A stretch of DNA of 52,728 nucleotides from Kineosporia sp. R_H_3 (GTDB taxonomy: Bacteria > Actinomycetota > Actinomycetes > Actinomycetales > Kineosporiaceae). The stretch spans positions 1 through 52,728 of the forward strand of contig NZ_MWLL01000084.1 in the NCBI RefSeq assembly GCF_002198675.1, written 5' to 3'. This document shows, one piece after another, positions 33,371-40,065 of this stretch; position 1 is the stretch's first letter, and each line of letters begins with the position of its first letter. Made by a program: the position numbers and the translations under genes. The notes below the pieces were generated by a model that had not been told where the DNA came from, made no database searches, and saw only the letters and a program-made list of their open reading frames with translations.

Positions 33371-34327
33371 TCACGGATGGCCGTCGAGGAGCATCCGCAG
33401 CCGGGTCGCCGTCCGGCCGACCTCCTCCAGACCGCTGCGGTGGCCGTTCACGGCCCGGCACGCCCAGCCGAGCCGCAGCGCCGTCCGGACCGCCGCCTCC
33501 CGCCCGGCGGCCGGTACGTCGTCCCCGAACGGGGCGAGGTAGGCCTCGACGAACGGCGCGGTGCCGACCGATCCCTCGACGTCGTCCGGTCCCCACGCGA
33601 TGACGCCCTCGACGGCGACGGACAGGGACAGGAACGGGTGGGTCACGCAGGCGTCGCCCCAGTCGAGCACCCGGTAGCCGTCGGCCGCCCGGTAGATCTG
33701 CCCGTCGTTGAGGTCGTCGTGCTGGACCGTCTCGGCCGGTCCGGACGCCGCGAGCGCCGCGCACATCTCGCGGACCCGGTCCGTCGCCGCCGCGGCCCGC
33801 CGGGCCAGGTCGGCGCCGTCCGGGGCGTCGGCCGCGAGCGCGCCGGCGACCTCGTCGACGGTCTGCGCGTAAGCGTCCGGCAGGACGGCGAGCCGCAGGT
33901 CGGGGGCACCTGCCGCGAGCAGGGCCGGGACGTCGTCCGTGCAGTCGCGCTGCAGGCCCGCGTAGCGCGGCAGCACCTCGAGCCACGCGTCGACGCTGCG
34001 CTCGCGCGCGACGATCTCGCGCAGCCGCTCCCCGGCGTCGGCCATGAGCATCCAGCCGCGGTCCGGGTCGGCCGCGAGCAGCGCCGGCACGCAGTCCGGA
34101 CGGCGGGCGGACACGACGGCGTGCACGGCCACCTCGTGACGCAGGGACGGTGCGGTCGCCTTGAACCACAGCGGCCCGGCGGCCGTCGGCACGCGGTGGA
34201 CCGTCGACCAGGCCTGCTCGTGGACGACCTCCGCCGGGCCGGTCGGCGGCGTCCCGAGGGCGGTGAGCCGCTCGGCCAGCCAGTCGGCGGCGTCGCGTCG
34301 CCGGGCGGGGTCGTCCCAGGCCGTCAT
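33371..34327 (-). CDS. Aminoglycoside phosphotransferase-fold small-molecule kinase
   Basis: 318 aa with an APH/choline-kinase fold. Brenner-type catalytic loop VQHDDLNDGQIY (His-Asp...Asn) and metal-binding Asp in VLDWGDACVTHP. The N-terminal lobe is short but has a candidate Lys (LWFKATAP). Such kinases phosphorylate aminoglycosides, homoserine, choline or unknown metabolites; no substrate is inferred. The ATG lies 7 nt after TAGGGT, suggesting a leaderless transcript. The deacetylase gene follows on the same strand. Confidence 0.87.
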   Translation of the reverse strand: MTAWDDPARRRDAADWLAERLTALGTPPTGPAEVVHEQAWSTVHRVPTAAGPLWFKATAPSLRHEVAVHAVVSARRPDCVPALLAADPDRGWMLMADAGERLREIVARERSVDAWLEVLPRYAGLQRDCTDDVPALLAAGAPDLRLAVLPDAYAQTVDEVAGALAADAPDGADLARRAAAATDRVREMCAALAASGPAETVQHDDLNDGQIYRAADGYRVLDWGDACVTHPFLSLSVAVEGVIAWGPDDVEGSVGTAPFVEAYLAPFGDDVPAAGREAAVRTALRLGWACRAVNGHRSGLEEVGRTATRLRMLLDGHP

Positions 34328-34334
34328 GGCGGCC

Positions 34335-34340
34335 ACCCTA
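34335..34340 (-). promoter_or_regulatory. -10 element of the phosphotransferase gene, leaderless
   Basis: TAGGGT on the minus strand, 7 nt before the ATG at 34327; no SD present. Confidence 0.5.
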
Positions 34341-34402
34341 GGGGCCGGGCGCGGGCGCCCGCCCCCGGGTTTCGGTGCCGCCCCGCGGGGCACTGCGGCC
34401 GG

Positions 34403-35287
34403 GTGACGAGCCCCGCCCATGCCCGGACGACCGTGCCGGCGACGCCCCTGTGCCGGTGGTGCGCGGAGCCGGACGTCGAGTTCGGCTGGTACCCGTCCGC
34501 GCTGCACGAGGTCGCCGACGCGCTGCCGACGACCGCCCGGCTCGCCGCCGCCTGCCGCGGCACCGGTGACCGGCCGCTCCTCGACCGGGTCGCGGACGCG
34601 CTCGACCGCTACCGCGGGCCCTCGACCGCCCCCGGGCCGGTCGTCGACATCGGCGCCGGCTTCGGCGGCCCTGCCGCCTGGCTGCGCCGGTACCGGGGGG
34701 TCGCGACGGTCGGTGTGGAGCCCTCGGCGGACGCCGTGGCCGCCGCCCGCGGGCTGTTCCCCGAGGTCCCGATGGTCCGGGGCGACGCGATGCGGCTCCC
34801 GCTCGCGGACGGCGCGTACGAGGCGGCCCTCGTGCTCGGGGTCGTCTCGCTCGTCGACGACGTGCCGCGTGCGCTCCTGGAGGCGCGCCGCGCCGTCCGG
34901 GCGGGCGGGGTGCTGGCGCTCACCGACTACGTGGGGCTGGACGTCTCCGCCCAGCAGGCCGTCCGGGAGGCGCGGGCCGCCGGGCATCCCGTGCTGCCGG
35001 TCGGGACCAAGGTGCGGCTCCTGCGGGACGTCCTCGCCACGGTCGAGGCGGCCGGCTGGGTCGTCGTCGAGTCGGGCGTGGGGCCGCCCGAGCCGGACGA
35101 GCAGTGGGTGGACGCGCGCGAGGAGGTCGACCGCGTCGTCGAGTCCCACGTCGCGCGCACGCCCCACGGGCTCGGCGCCGCCTGCCGGCGCGCGCTGCGG
35201 GCGGAGCGGCGCGCGCGGACGCGGTTCGCCGAGGCCGTCGACGGCGGCCTCGTCAGCCGGGTCACGCTCGTCGCCCGGGCGGTCTGA
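34403..35287 (+). CDS. Class I SAM-dependent methyltransferase
   Basis: 294 aa. Motif I VVDIGAGFGGPAAWLRRY, acidic VEPSADAVAAA, RGDAMRLPLADGAYEAALVLGVVSLV (motifs II-IV) and ARRAVRAGGVLALTDY place it with UbiE/ubiquinone-like methyltransferases. The N-terminus contains CRWCAEPDVEFGWYPSALHEVADALPT, two Cys in a CxxC arrangement that might bind a metal or be structural. The GTG start is weakly supported (no SD or -10 seen). It is divergent from the kinase gene and followed by the MFS gene after 80 nt. Substrate unknown. Confidence 0.85.
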   Translation: MTSPAHARTTVPATPLCRWCAEPDVEFGWYPSALHEVADALPTTARLAAACRGTGDRPLLDRVADALDRYRGPSTAPGPVVDIGAGFGGPAAWLRRYRGVATVGVEPSADAVAAARGLFPEVPMVRGDAMRLPLADGAYEAALVLGVVSLVDDVPRALLEARRAVRAGGVLALTDYVGLDVSAQQAVREARAAGHPVLPVGTKVRLLRDVLATVEAAGWVVVESGVGPPEPDEQWVDAREEVDRVVESHVARTPHGLGAACRRALRAERRARTRFAEAVDGGLVSRVTLVARAV

Positions 35288-35367
35288 GGCCGGACGCGAC
35301 GCGAGCCCGGCCCTCCGGCGCCGATGGTCCGGCGCCCGTCGCCGGGGCCGGGGAGTTCAATGGCGGC

Positions 35368-36570
35368 GTGCGCCGACCGCCCTGGCTCAGCCGCACCCTC
35401 GTGGTGCTCACCCTCGTCTCCCTGACGCAGGACGCGGCGAGCGAGCTGCTCTACCCCCTGCTGCCGCTGCTGCTCACCGGCGTCCTCGCCGCACCGCCGG
35501 TCGTCCTCGGGCTCGTCGAGGGGGCCGCCGAGGTCACCGCCGGGCTCAGCCGCTACGTCGCGGGCCGCTGGTCGGACCGGCGCGGCCGCACGGTCTTCAT
35601 CGGGGCCGGCTACGGGCTCGCGGCGGTCGGCAAGGCGGTCGTCGCCGCGGCGACGGTGTGGCCGGTCGTGCTCGTGGGCCGGGTCGTCGACCGGCTCGGC
35701 AAGGGCGTCCGGTCGGCGCCGCGGGACGCGCTCATCGCGGCCTCGGTGCCGCCGGAGGCGCTCGGGCGGGCGTTCGGGTTCCACCGCGCGGGCGACAGCC
35801 TCGGTGCCGTCGTCGGGCCGCTGCTCGGGCTGCTCGCGCTCGCCGCGACGGACGGCGACCTGCACCGCGCGCTCTGGTGGGCCGTCGTCCCGGCGACCCT
35901 GTCCGCCCTGCTCGTGCTCCTCGTCAGGGAGCGGCGCCCGGTCCCGGTGCCCGGCCCGTCCGTCGTCCCCGTCGTCCCCGCCGTCGCGCCGCCCGCGGTC
36001 GGCCGTCCTGTGTCCGTTCTGCCGCAACGGTTCTGGCGGGTCATCGCGGTGCTCGTCCTGTTCGCGGTGGTGAACTTCCCCGACACGCTCGTGCTGCTGC
36101 GGGTCATGGAGCTGGGCTTCTCGACGACGCAGGTCGTCCTCGCGTACGTCCTCTTCAACACCGTCTACACGCTCGGCTCGTACCCGGCCGGACGGCTCGC
36201 GGACGCGCTGCCACCGGCCGTGGTCTACGGCGCCGGGCTCGTCGCGTTCGCCGTCGCCTACACCGGTCTCGGGCTCGTGGACGGCGGTCCCGGGGTGTTC
36301 GTGCTCGTCGCGGTCTACGGGCTGTTCCCGGCGTTCACGGACGGCGTCGGCAAGGCCTGGGTGTCCTCGCTCGTGCCGGACGCCGTCCGGGGCCGGGCGC
36401 AGGGTGTCTTCCAGGGCCTCACGAGCGGCGCCGTCCTCGTGGCGGGACTCTGGGCGGGCCTGCTGTGGGACCTCGGGCCGGGGCAGGGGGTCGTCCCGCT
36501 CGTCGTCTCGGGTGGTCTGGCCGCGACCTGCGCCGCCGGGCTGCTCGCACGCGGCAGGATGGCGGCATGA
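35368..36570 (+). CDS. MFS transporter
   Basis: 400 aa with about 11-12 predicted membrane helices. The inter-helix 2-3 loop carries the MFS motif GRWSDRRGR, and helix 4-5 carries RLGKGVRSAPRDALIAASVPPEALGRAFGFHRAGDSLGA, a block typical of one prokaryotic MFS exporter group. A central loop is Pro/Val-rich. The GTG start is the first one before the hydrophobic region; the SD is poor (GGGAG 12 nt away). It overlaps trmO by 4 nt at the 3' end. Substrate unknown. Confidence 0.88.
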   Translation: MRRPPWLSRTLVVLTLVSLTQDAASELLYPLLPLLLTGVLAAPPVVLGLVEGAAEVTAGLSRYVAGRWSDRRGRTVFIGAGYGLAAVGKAVVAAATVWPVVLVGRVVDRLGKGVRSAPRDALIAASVPPEALGRAFGFHRAGDSLGAVVGPLLGLLALAATDGDLHRALWWAVVPATLSALLVLLVRERRPVPVPGPSVVPVVPAVAPPAVGRPVSVLPQRFWRVIAVLVLFAVVNFPDTLVLLRVMELGFSTTQVVLAYVLFNTVYTLGSYPAGRLADALPPAVVYGAGLVAFAVAYTGLGLVDGGPGVFVLVAVYGLFPAFTDGVGKAWVSSLVPDAVRGRAQGVFQGLTSGAVLVAGLWAGLLWDLGPGQGVVPLVVSGGLAATCAAGLLARGRMAA

Positions 36571-37052
36571 GCGAGGAGCAGTTCGTCATGACCCCGATCG
36601 GCCACGTGCGCGGCGGCCGCACGGCAGCGATCGACGACGACTGGGGCGGTGAGCGTGCGGTGATCGAGCTGGACGCCACCCGGTTCGACCCGGACGCGAC
36701 CCTCGGGCTGGCCGAGTTCTCGCACATCGAGGTGGTCTTCGTGTTCCACCTCGTCGACGAGGAGATCGTCGAGACCGGCTCCCGGCACCCGCGCGGCCGG
36801 GAGGACTGGCCGCGGGTCGGGATCATCGCTCAGCGCGCCCGCAACCGGCGCAACCGGCTGGGCCTGTCCCGGTGCCGGCTGCTCGCCGTCGACGGGCTCC
36901 GGCTGTCGGTCGAGGGCCTCGACGCGATCAACGGCACCCCGGTGCTCGACGTCAAGCCGTACATGAGCGAGTTCGCCCCGCGTGGCGAGATCCGCCAGCC
37001 GGCCTGGTCGCACGAGCTCATGGCGCGGTACTGGTCGCTCGGCGACGCCTGA
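36567..37052 (+). CDS. trmO: tRNA t6A37 N6-methyltransferase TrmO (TsaA family)
   Basis: 161 aa, matching the short TrmO form (the single UPF0066 beta-barrel domain without the C-terminal extension of E. coli). Family features: N-terminal MTPIGHVRGGR, FSHIEVVFVFHLVDEE, the Arg/Asn block RNRRNRLGLSRCRL, and DVKPYMSEFAPRGEIRQPAW. It uses SAM to methylate the N6 of threonylcarbamoyladenosine at position 37 of Thr tRNA. The ATG overlaps the MFS stop (ATGA), an odd partner for a tRNA enzyme. The SD lies inside the MFS gene. Confidence 0.87.
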   Translation: MSEEQFVMTPIGHVRGGRTAAIDDDWGGERAVIELDATRFDPDATLGLAEFSHIEVVFVFHLVDEEIVETGSRHPRGREDWPRVGIIAQRARNRRNRLGLSRCRLLAVDGLRLSVEGLDAINGTPVLDVKPYMSEFAPRGEIRQPAWSHELMARYWSLGDA

Positions 37053-37080
37053 GGCGCCCGGGACGTCGACCCGGGCCAGG

Positions 37081-37096
37081 TTGACACCGGTTGACA
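37081..37096 (+). promoter_or_regulatory. Tandem TTGACA elements upstream of the small basic gene
   Basis: TTGACA occurs at 37081-37086 and again at 37091-37096 (10-bp period). No convincing -10 is found 16-18 nt downstream of either. The 150-nt interval 37053-37202 otherwise shows nothing that I can name. Confidence 0.3.
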
Positions 37097-37202
37097 GCGC
37101 GGCGCCGTCCGGCCCTTCCGGTGCACCGAACCCCGACTGATCATGAGAGTGGCCGGTGCGTCGCACCTGCCGCACGGGGTGCACGGGGAAGGGACGACGG
37201 GG

Positions 37203-37415
37203 ATGGCGAAGAAGCACGGACCCGGGGACAAGGGGTTCTTCAACGAGCGGACCGCCGATGCCGACCAGGGCACGAAGTTCGTCGCCACGGAGGTCCACGA
37301 AGGGCTGTTCGTCGGCTCGTACGTGACCGGTAAGACCGACAAGGGCAAGAAGTTCCGCAGGGTCGACAGTCAGAAGCTGACCTTCGAGCCGGACAAGAAG
37401 AACAAGAAGCGGTAG
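37203..37415 (+). CDS. Small lysine-rich protein of unknown function
   Basis: 70 aa. Strongly basic with Lys-rich ends (MAKKHGPGDKGFF at the start, EPDKKNKKR at the end) and a middle predicted as short beta strands (VATEVHEGLFVGSYVTGK). It has none of the usual DNA-binding helices, so it is not a classical histone-like protein; RNA- or wall-polymer binding are only guesses. Start: ATG before MAKK with a purine-rich stretch GGGAAGGGA upstream; an ATG 20 codons earlier is in frame but less likely. It is free-standing, with a strong hairpin just after the stop. I do not recognise the family. Confidence 0.7.
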   Translation: MAKKHGPGDKGFFNERTADADQGTKFVATEVHEGLFVGSYVTGKTDKGKKFRRVDSQKLTFEPDKKNKKR

Positions 37416-37422
37416 CGGCTCC

Positions 37423-37452
37423 GGCCCCGCCCCTCCGGTCGGAGGTGGGGCC
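37423..37452 (+). terminator. GC-rich hairpin terminator after the small basic gene
   Basis: GGCCCC...CCTCC (37423-37436), loop GGTC, GGAGG...GGGGCC (37441-37452): 11 paired bases with a small asymmetric bulge, 7 nt after the stop codon. No U-run, in keeping with actinobacterial terminators. Confidence 0.65.
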
Positions 37453-37517
37453 AGCCCCCGGTACGGGCGGTGGCCGGCCGGATGTCCGGCCCGGCCGCCG
37501 TCCGCTGCACTGGACGG

Positions 37518-38291
37518 ATGACGACCTCCGGTCTGCGCAGACCTGCTGCGGCACAAGGGATCCCCCAGTACACGCGCGGCGGTGTGCTCGCCGTGTGGGC
37601 CGCGGCCGCCGTCCCGATGGGGCTGCTCTCCTGGGTCGCGGCGCCGTGGCTCGCCGACCGGCTCGACGGCCCGGCCCCGCTCGCCCAGGCGTTGCTGCTG
37701 CTCATGACGGCAGGACTGGTGTGGCAGTTCGTCCTGGTGGTCCTGCTCGTCGCGCGGGAGCGGCGTGGTGGGTCCGTCGCGGGCCTGCGGGACGCGCTGT
37801 GGCTGCGCGGGCCGACGGACGAGCGCACCGGTCGGCGGCTGCCGCGGGCCTGGTGGTGGCTGCTCCCGCTGCTCGCCGGGACCGCGCTCTTCCAGCTCGT
37901 GCCCTCGTTGCCCGTCCCGGCCGACCGGGACCTCGGGCTGCTGCTGTCCGGCGCGGAGGGCGAGGCGCTGCTGCGTGGCGCCTGGGGCTGGTTCGCCGTG
38001 GTCGTCGTCCTCGCCGTCTTCAACACGGTGCTCGGTGAGGAGCTGCTGTTCCGCGGCTTCCTGCTGCCGCGGATGCAGACCGCGTTCGGCCGCGACGACT
38101 GGGTCGTCAACGGGGTGCTCTTCGCGCTCTACCACGTGCACCAGCCGTGGTCGATGCCTGCGGCGCTCGCCGACACGGTGCTCCTCGCGCTGCCGTCGCG
38201 CCGTTTCCGTAGCGCGTGGTTCGGCATCGTCGTGCACAGCGCCCAGAGCGTGCTCGTCGTCGGGCTCACGCTGGCGGTCGTGCTGTCCTGA
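37518..38291 (+). CDS. CPBP-family intramembrane metalloprotease (CaaX-like)
   Basis: 257 aa with about six to seven hydrophobic segments. The family motifs are present: motif 1 GEELLFRGFLLPRM (EExxxR), motif 2 as the His of ALYHVHQPW, and motif 3 as the later VHSAQS with a conserved His. These proteases cleave CaaX-like or membrane substrates, and some protect against bacteriocins. The ATG at 37518 is chosen since the region before has no homology. It stands alone, convergent with the PaaX gene with 13 nt between stops. Confidence 0.87.
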   Translation: MTTSGLRRPAAAQGIPQYTRGGVLAVWAAAAVPMGLLSWVAAPWLADRLDGPAPLAQALLLLMTAGLVWQFVLVVLLVARERRGGSVAGLRDALWLRGPTDERTGRRLPRAWWWLLPLLAGTALFQLVPSLPVPADRDLGLLLSGAEGEALLRGAWGWFAVVVVLAVFNTVLGEELLFRGFLLPRMQTAFGRDDWVVNGVLFALYHVHQPWSMPAALADTVLLALPSRRFRSAWFGIVVHSAQSVLVVGLTLAVVLS

Positions 38292-38304
38292 CGCCGTCCG
38301 GCGG

Positions 38305-39180
38305 TCAGGCCCGGTCGGGGTCGGGGATGACGTCGGTCTCGAGCCGGAACCGGTCGAGCGCGGGCGCGGCGAGGCGGTCGATCAGGGAGCGGTAGAGCGT
38401 CTCGGCGGGCACGGCCGGCCAGTCGTCGGGGAGGAAGTCCAGCGGCAGCCTCGGGTCGTCGCGGACGACCTGCAGCCAGTCGGTCCCGAGGACGACGAAG
38501 CGCACCAGCGGGTCGGCCCCGGTCCGCGCCCCGTCGGTGTCCGTCCAGCGCCCGAGGAACCCGGTGTACCGCCGCGCCAGCGCGTCGAGGTCGTAGGCCT
38601 CGGCGACGAGGCGGCCGGCGTCCGTCGGGCCGGCCGGGGTCCCCTCGAAGACCCGGAGGTGGTCGTCGAGACCGAGCCCGTCCACGACCGCCGTCACGTC
38701 CACCCGGCGCGGGACGACCCAGAGCCCGGCCTGCACCATGCCGAACCCGGCCCAGCCGAGCCGGGCGCGCAGGTCGTGCCGCTCGCGCTGCCAGGTCTCC
38801 GGCATGGAGAAGGCGACGACGGTCCACGCGCCGTCCCAGCGCGACGTCGTCGTCACGCCGTCGTCGCGGACCCGGGTACGACCGCCGACGACGGTCCGCA
38901 GACCGTGCTCGGTGAGCCCGAAGTACGCCCGGCGGCCGCGCAGCTCGCGCCGGAGCAGCCCGCGGCGGGTCATCCGGGAGAGCGTCGCGCGGGCGGCGGC
39001 CTCGCCGACGCCGACCCGGTCGAGCAGGTCGACGAGGCTGCTGCTCGCGACGAGCACCCCCTCGTCGGCGACGAAGTCGCCGAAGTACACGAGGAGCACC
39101 GACTGCGGCCGCAGCGAGGCCTCGGCGGTCGCCTCGCCGCTCCCGGCCGGGTCGGCGCTCACGGCCCGCACCTCGCTCAC
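38305..39180 (-). CDS. PaaX-family transcriptional regulator
   Basis: 291 aa. N-terminal PaaX winged helix (SVLLVYFGDFVADEGVLVASSSLVDLLDRVGVGEAAARATLSRM, then RRGLLRRELRGRRAYFGLTEHG), central domain WDGAWTVVAFSMPE and the C-terminal PaaX domain. PaaX proteins repress acyl-CoA-responsive catabolic genes, classically phenylacetate degradation, and are released by the CoA thioester. Here no phenylacetate gene is in sight; instead the divergent operon at 39256 is the target candidate. The GTG start lies 6 nt after TACAGT. A 16-residue Ala/Ser-rich N-terminal extension precedes the domain. Confidence 0.92.
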   Translation of the reverse strand: MSEVRAVSADPAGSGEATAEASLRPQSVLLVYFGDFVADEGVLVASSSLVDLLDRVGVGEAAARATLSRMTRRGLLRRELRGRRAYFGLTEHGLRTVVGGRTRVRDDGVTTTSRWDGAWTVVAFSMPETWQRERHDLRARLGWAGFGMVQAGLWVVPRRVDVTAVVDGLGLDDHLRVFEGTPAGPTDAGRLVAEAYDLDALARRYTGFLGRWTDTDGARTGADPLVRFVVLGTDWLQVVRDDPRLPLDFLPDDWPAVPAETLYRSLIDRLAAPALDRFRLETDVIPDPDRA

Positions 39181-39186
39181 CCGAGC

Positions 39187-39192
39187 ACTGTA
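39187..39192 (-). promoter_or_regulatory. -10 element of the PaaX gene, leaderless GTG
   Basis: TACAGT on the minus strand, 6 nt before the GTG at 39180. No SD. Confidence 0.6.
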
Positions 39193-39209
39193 GGGCGCCG
39201 ACCCAACGT

Positions 39210-39239
39210 GTGACTATCTGTTGACGGCAGTCAAGTCAC
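39210..39239. promoter_or_regulatory. TGAC/GTCA operator array between PaaX and its operon
   Basis: Two TGAC (39211-39214, 39222-39225) are followed by two GTCA (39230-39233, 39235-39238). Two inverted repeats can be drawn: TTGAC-N4-GTCAA (39221-39234) and GTGACT...AGTCAC (39210-39239). The array overlies the -35 and spacer of the catabolic promoter, a position suited to repression by the PaaX protein. Confidence 0.55.
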
Positions 39240-39249
39240 TGTCTAACGT
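39221..39249 (+). promoter_or_regulatory. Promoter of the CoA-thioester operon, leaderless
   Basis: -35 TTGACG (39221-39226), 17-nt spacer, -10 TAACGT (39244-39249), then 6 nt to the ATG at 39256. One of the cleanest sigma-70-like promoters in the window, and it fixes the start codon. Confidence 0.78.
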
Positions 39250-39255
39250 CGAAGC

Positions 39256-40065
39256 ATGACCAGCGTCGCGGGCCTGCCCGCCTCCGTGCGGGTCGAGGTC
39301 GACGGTGAGGTCCTCGTCGTCCTCGTCGACCGGCCGCACAAGCGCAACGCGATCGACGACGAGACCATCCTCGGCCTGGAGCGGGTGTTCCTCGACCCGC
39401 CGGACGGCGTCCGCGCGGCCGTGCTCGCCGGCACCGGTGACCACTTCTGCGCCGGGCTGGATCTCTCCTCGCTCGGCGAGACCTCCGTCGTCGAGGGCGT
39501 CCACCACTCGCGGATGTGGCACCGCGTCACCCAGGCGATCCAGCTCGGTCGGCTGCCGGTCGTCAGCGTGCTCAAGGGCGCGGTCATCGGCGGCGGCCTC
39601 GAGCTGGCGTCCGCCACCCACCTGCGGGTCGCGGAGCCTTCGGCGTTCTACGCGCTGCCCGAGGGGCAGCGCGGCATCTTCGTCGGCGGCGGTGGCTCGG
39701 TCCGGCTGCCCCGCCTCATCGGTGTCGCGCGGATGACCGATCTCATGCTCACCGGTCGCGTCTACGACGCCGCCGAGGGGCACGCCGCGGGACTCACCCA
39801 GTACCTCGTCGCCGAGGGGGAGGGGATGACCACGGGGCTCGAGCTGGCCCGGCGGGCGGCGACGGTCGCCCCCGTGACGCTGTTCGCCGTCCTCCAGGCG
39901 CTGCCGCGCATCGCGGACGCCGGTCCGCAGGAGGGCTACCTCCTCGAGTCGCTCATGGCCGCGGTCGCGCAGGGCAGCGACGAGGCCAAGGAACGCATGC
40001 AGGCGTTCCTCGCCGGCCGCGCGACGAAGGTCACCGACACGCCTGCCGTGGGAGGGGCCCGATGA
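39256..40065 (+). CDS. Enoyl-CoA hydratase/isomerase (crotonase fold)
   Basis: 269 aa. Crotonase signatures: DRPHKRNAID near the start, the first oxyanion-hole segment GDHFCAGLDLSSL, the second VIGGGLELASATHLRVAEPSAFYALPEGQRGIFVGGGGSVRLPRLIG with a conserved Glu in LPEG. It adds water to, or shifts double bonds in, an enoyl-CoA. First gene of a four-gene unit (hydratase, acetoacetyl-CoA synthetase, hydroxyacyl-CoA dehydrogenase, amidohydrolase), all joined by 4-nt overlaps and driven by the promoter just upstream. The leaderless ATG is well supported. Confidence 0.92.
   Translation: MTSVAGLPASVRVEVDGEVLVVLVDRPHKRNAIDDETILGLERVFLDPPDGVRAAVLAGTGDHFCAGLDLSSLGETSVVEGVHHSRMWHRVTQAIQLGRLPVVSVLKGAVIGGGLELASATHLRVAEPSAFYALPEGQRGIFVGGGGSVRLPRLIGVARMTDLMLTGRVYDAAEGHAAGLTQYLVAEGEGMTTGLELARRAATVAPVTLFAVLQALPRIADAGPQEGYLLESLMAAVAQGSDEAKERMQAFLAGRATKVTDTPAVGGAR

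Noticed and set aside
35356-35370. TTCAAT-N6-GTG as a leaderless promoter of the MFS gene
   Set aside because: The conserved A at position 2 of the -10 element is missing; not counted in the leaderless set.
34419-36566. Plus-strand 877-aa open frame ending as TrmO
   Set aside because: Only the last 161 residues match a family; the rest is a shadow of the methyltransferase and MFS genes.
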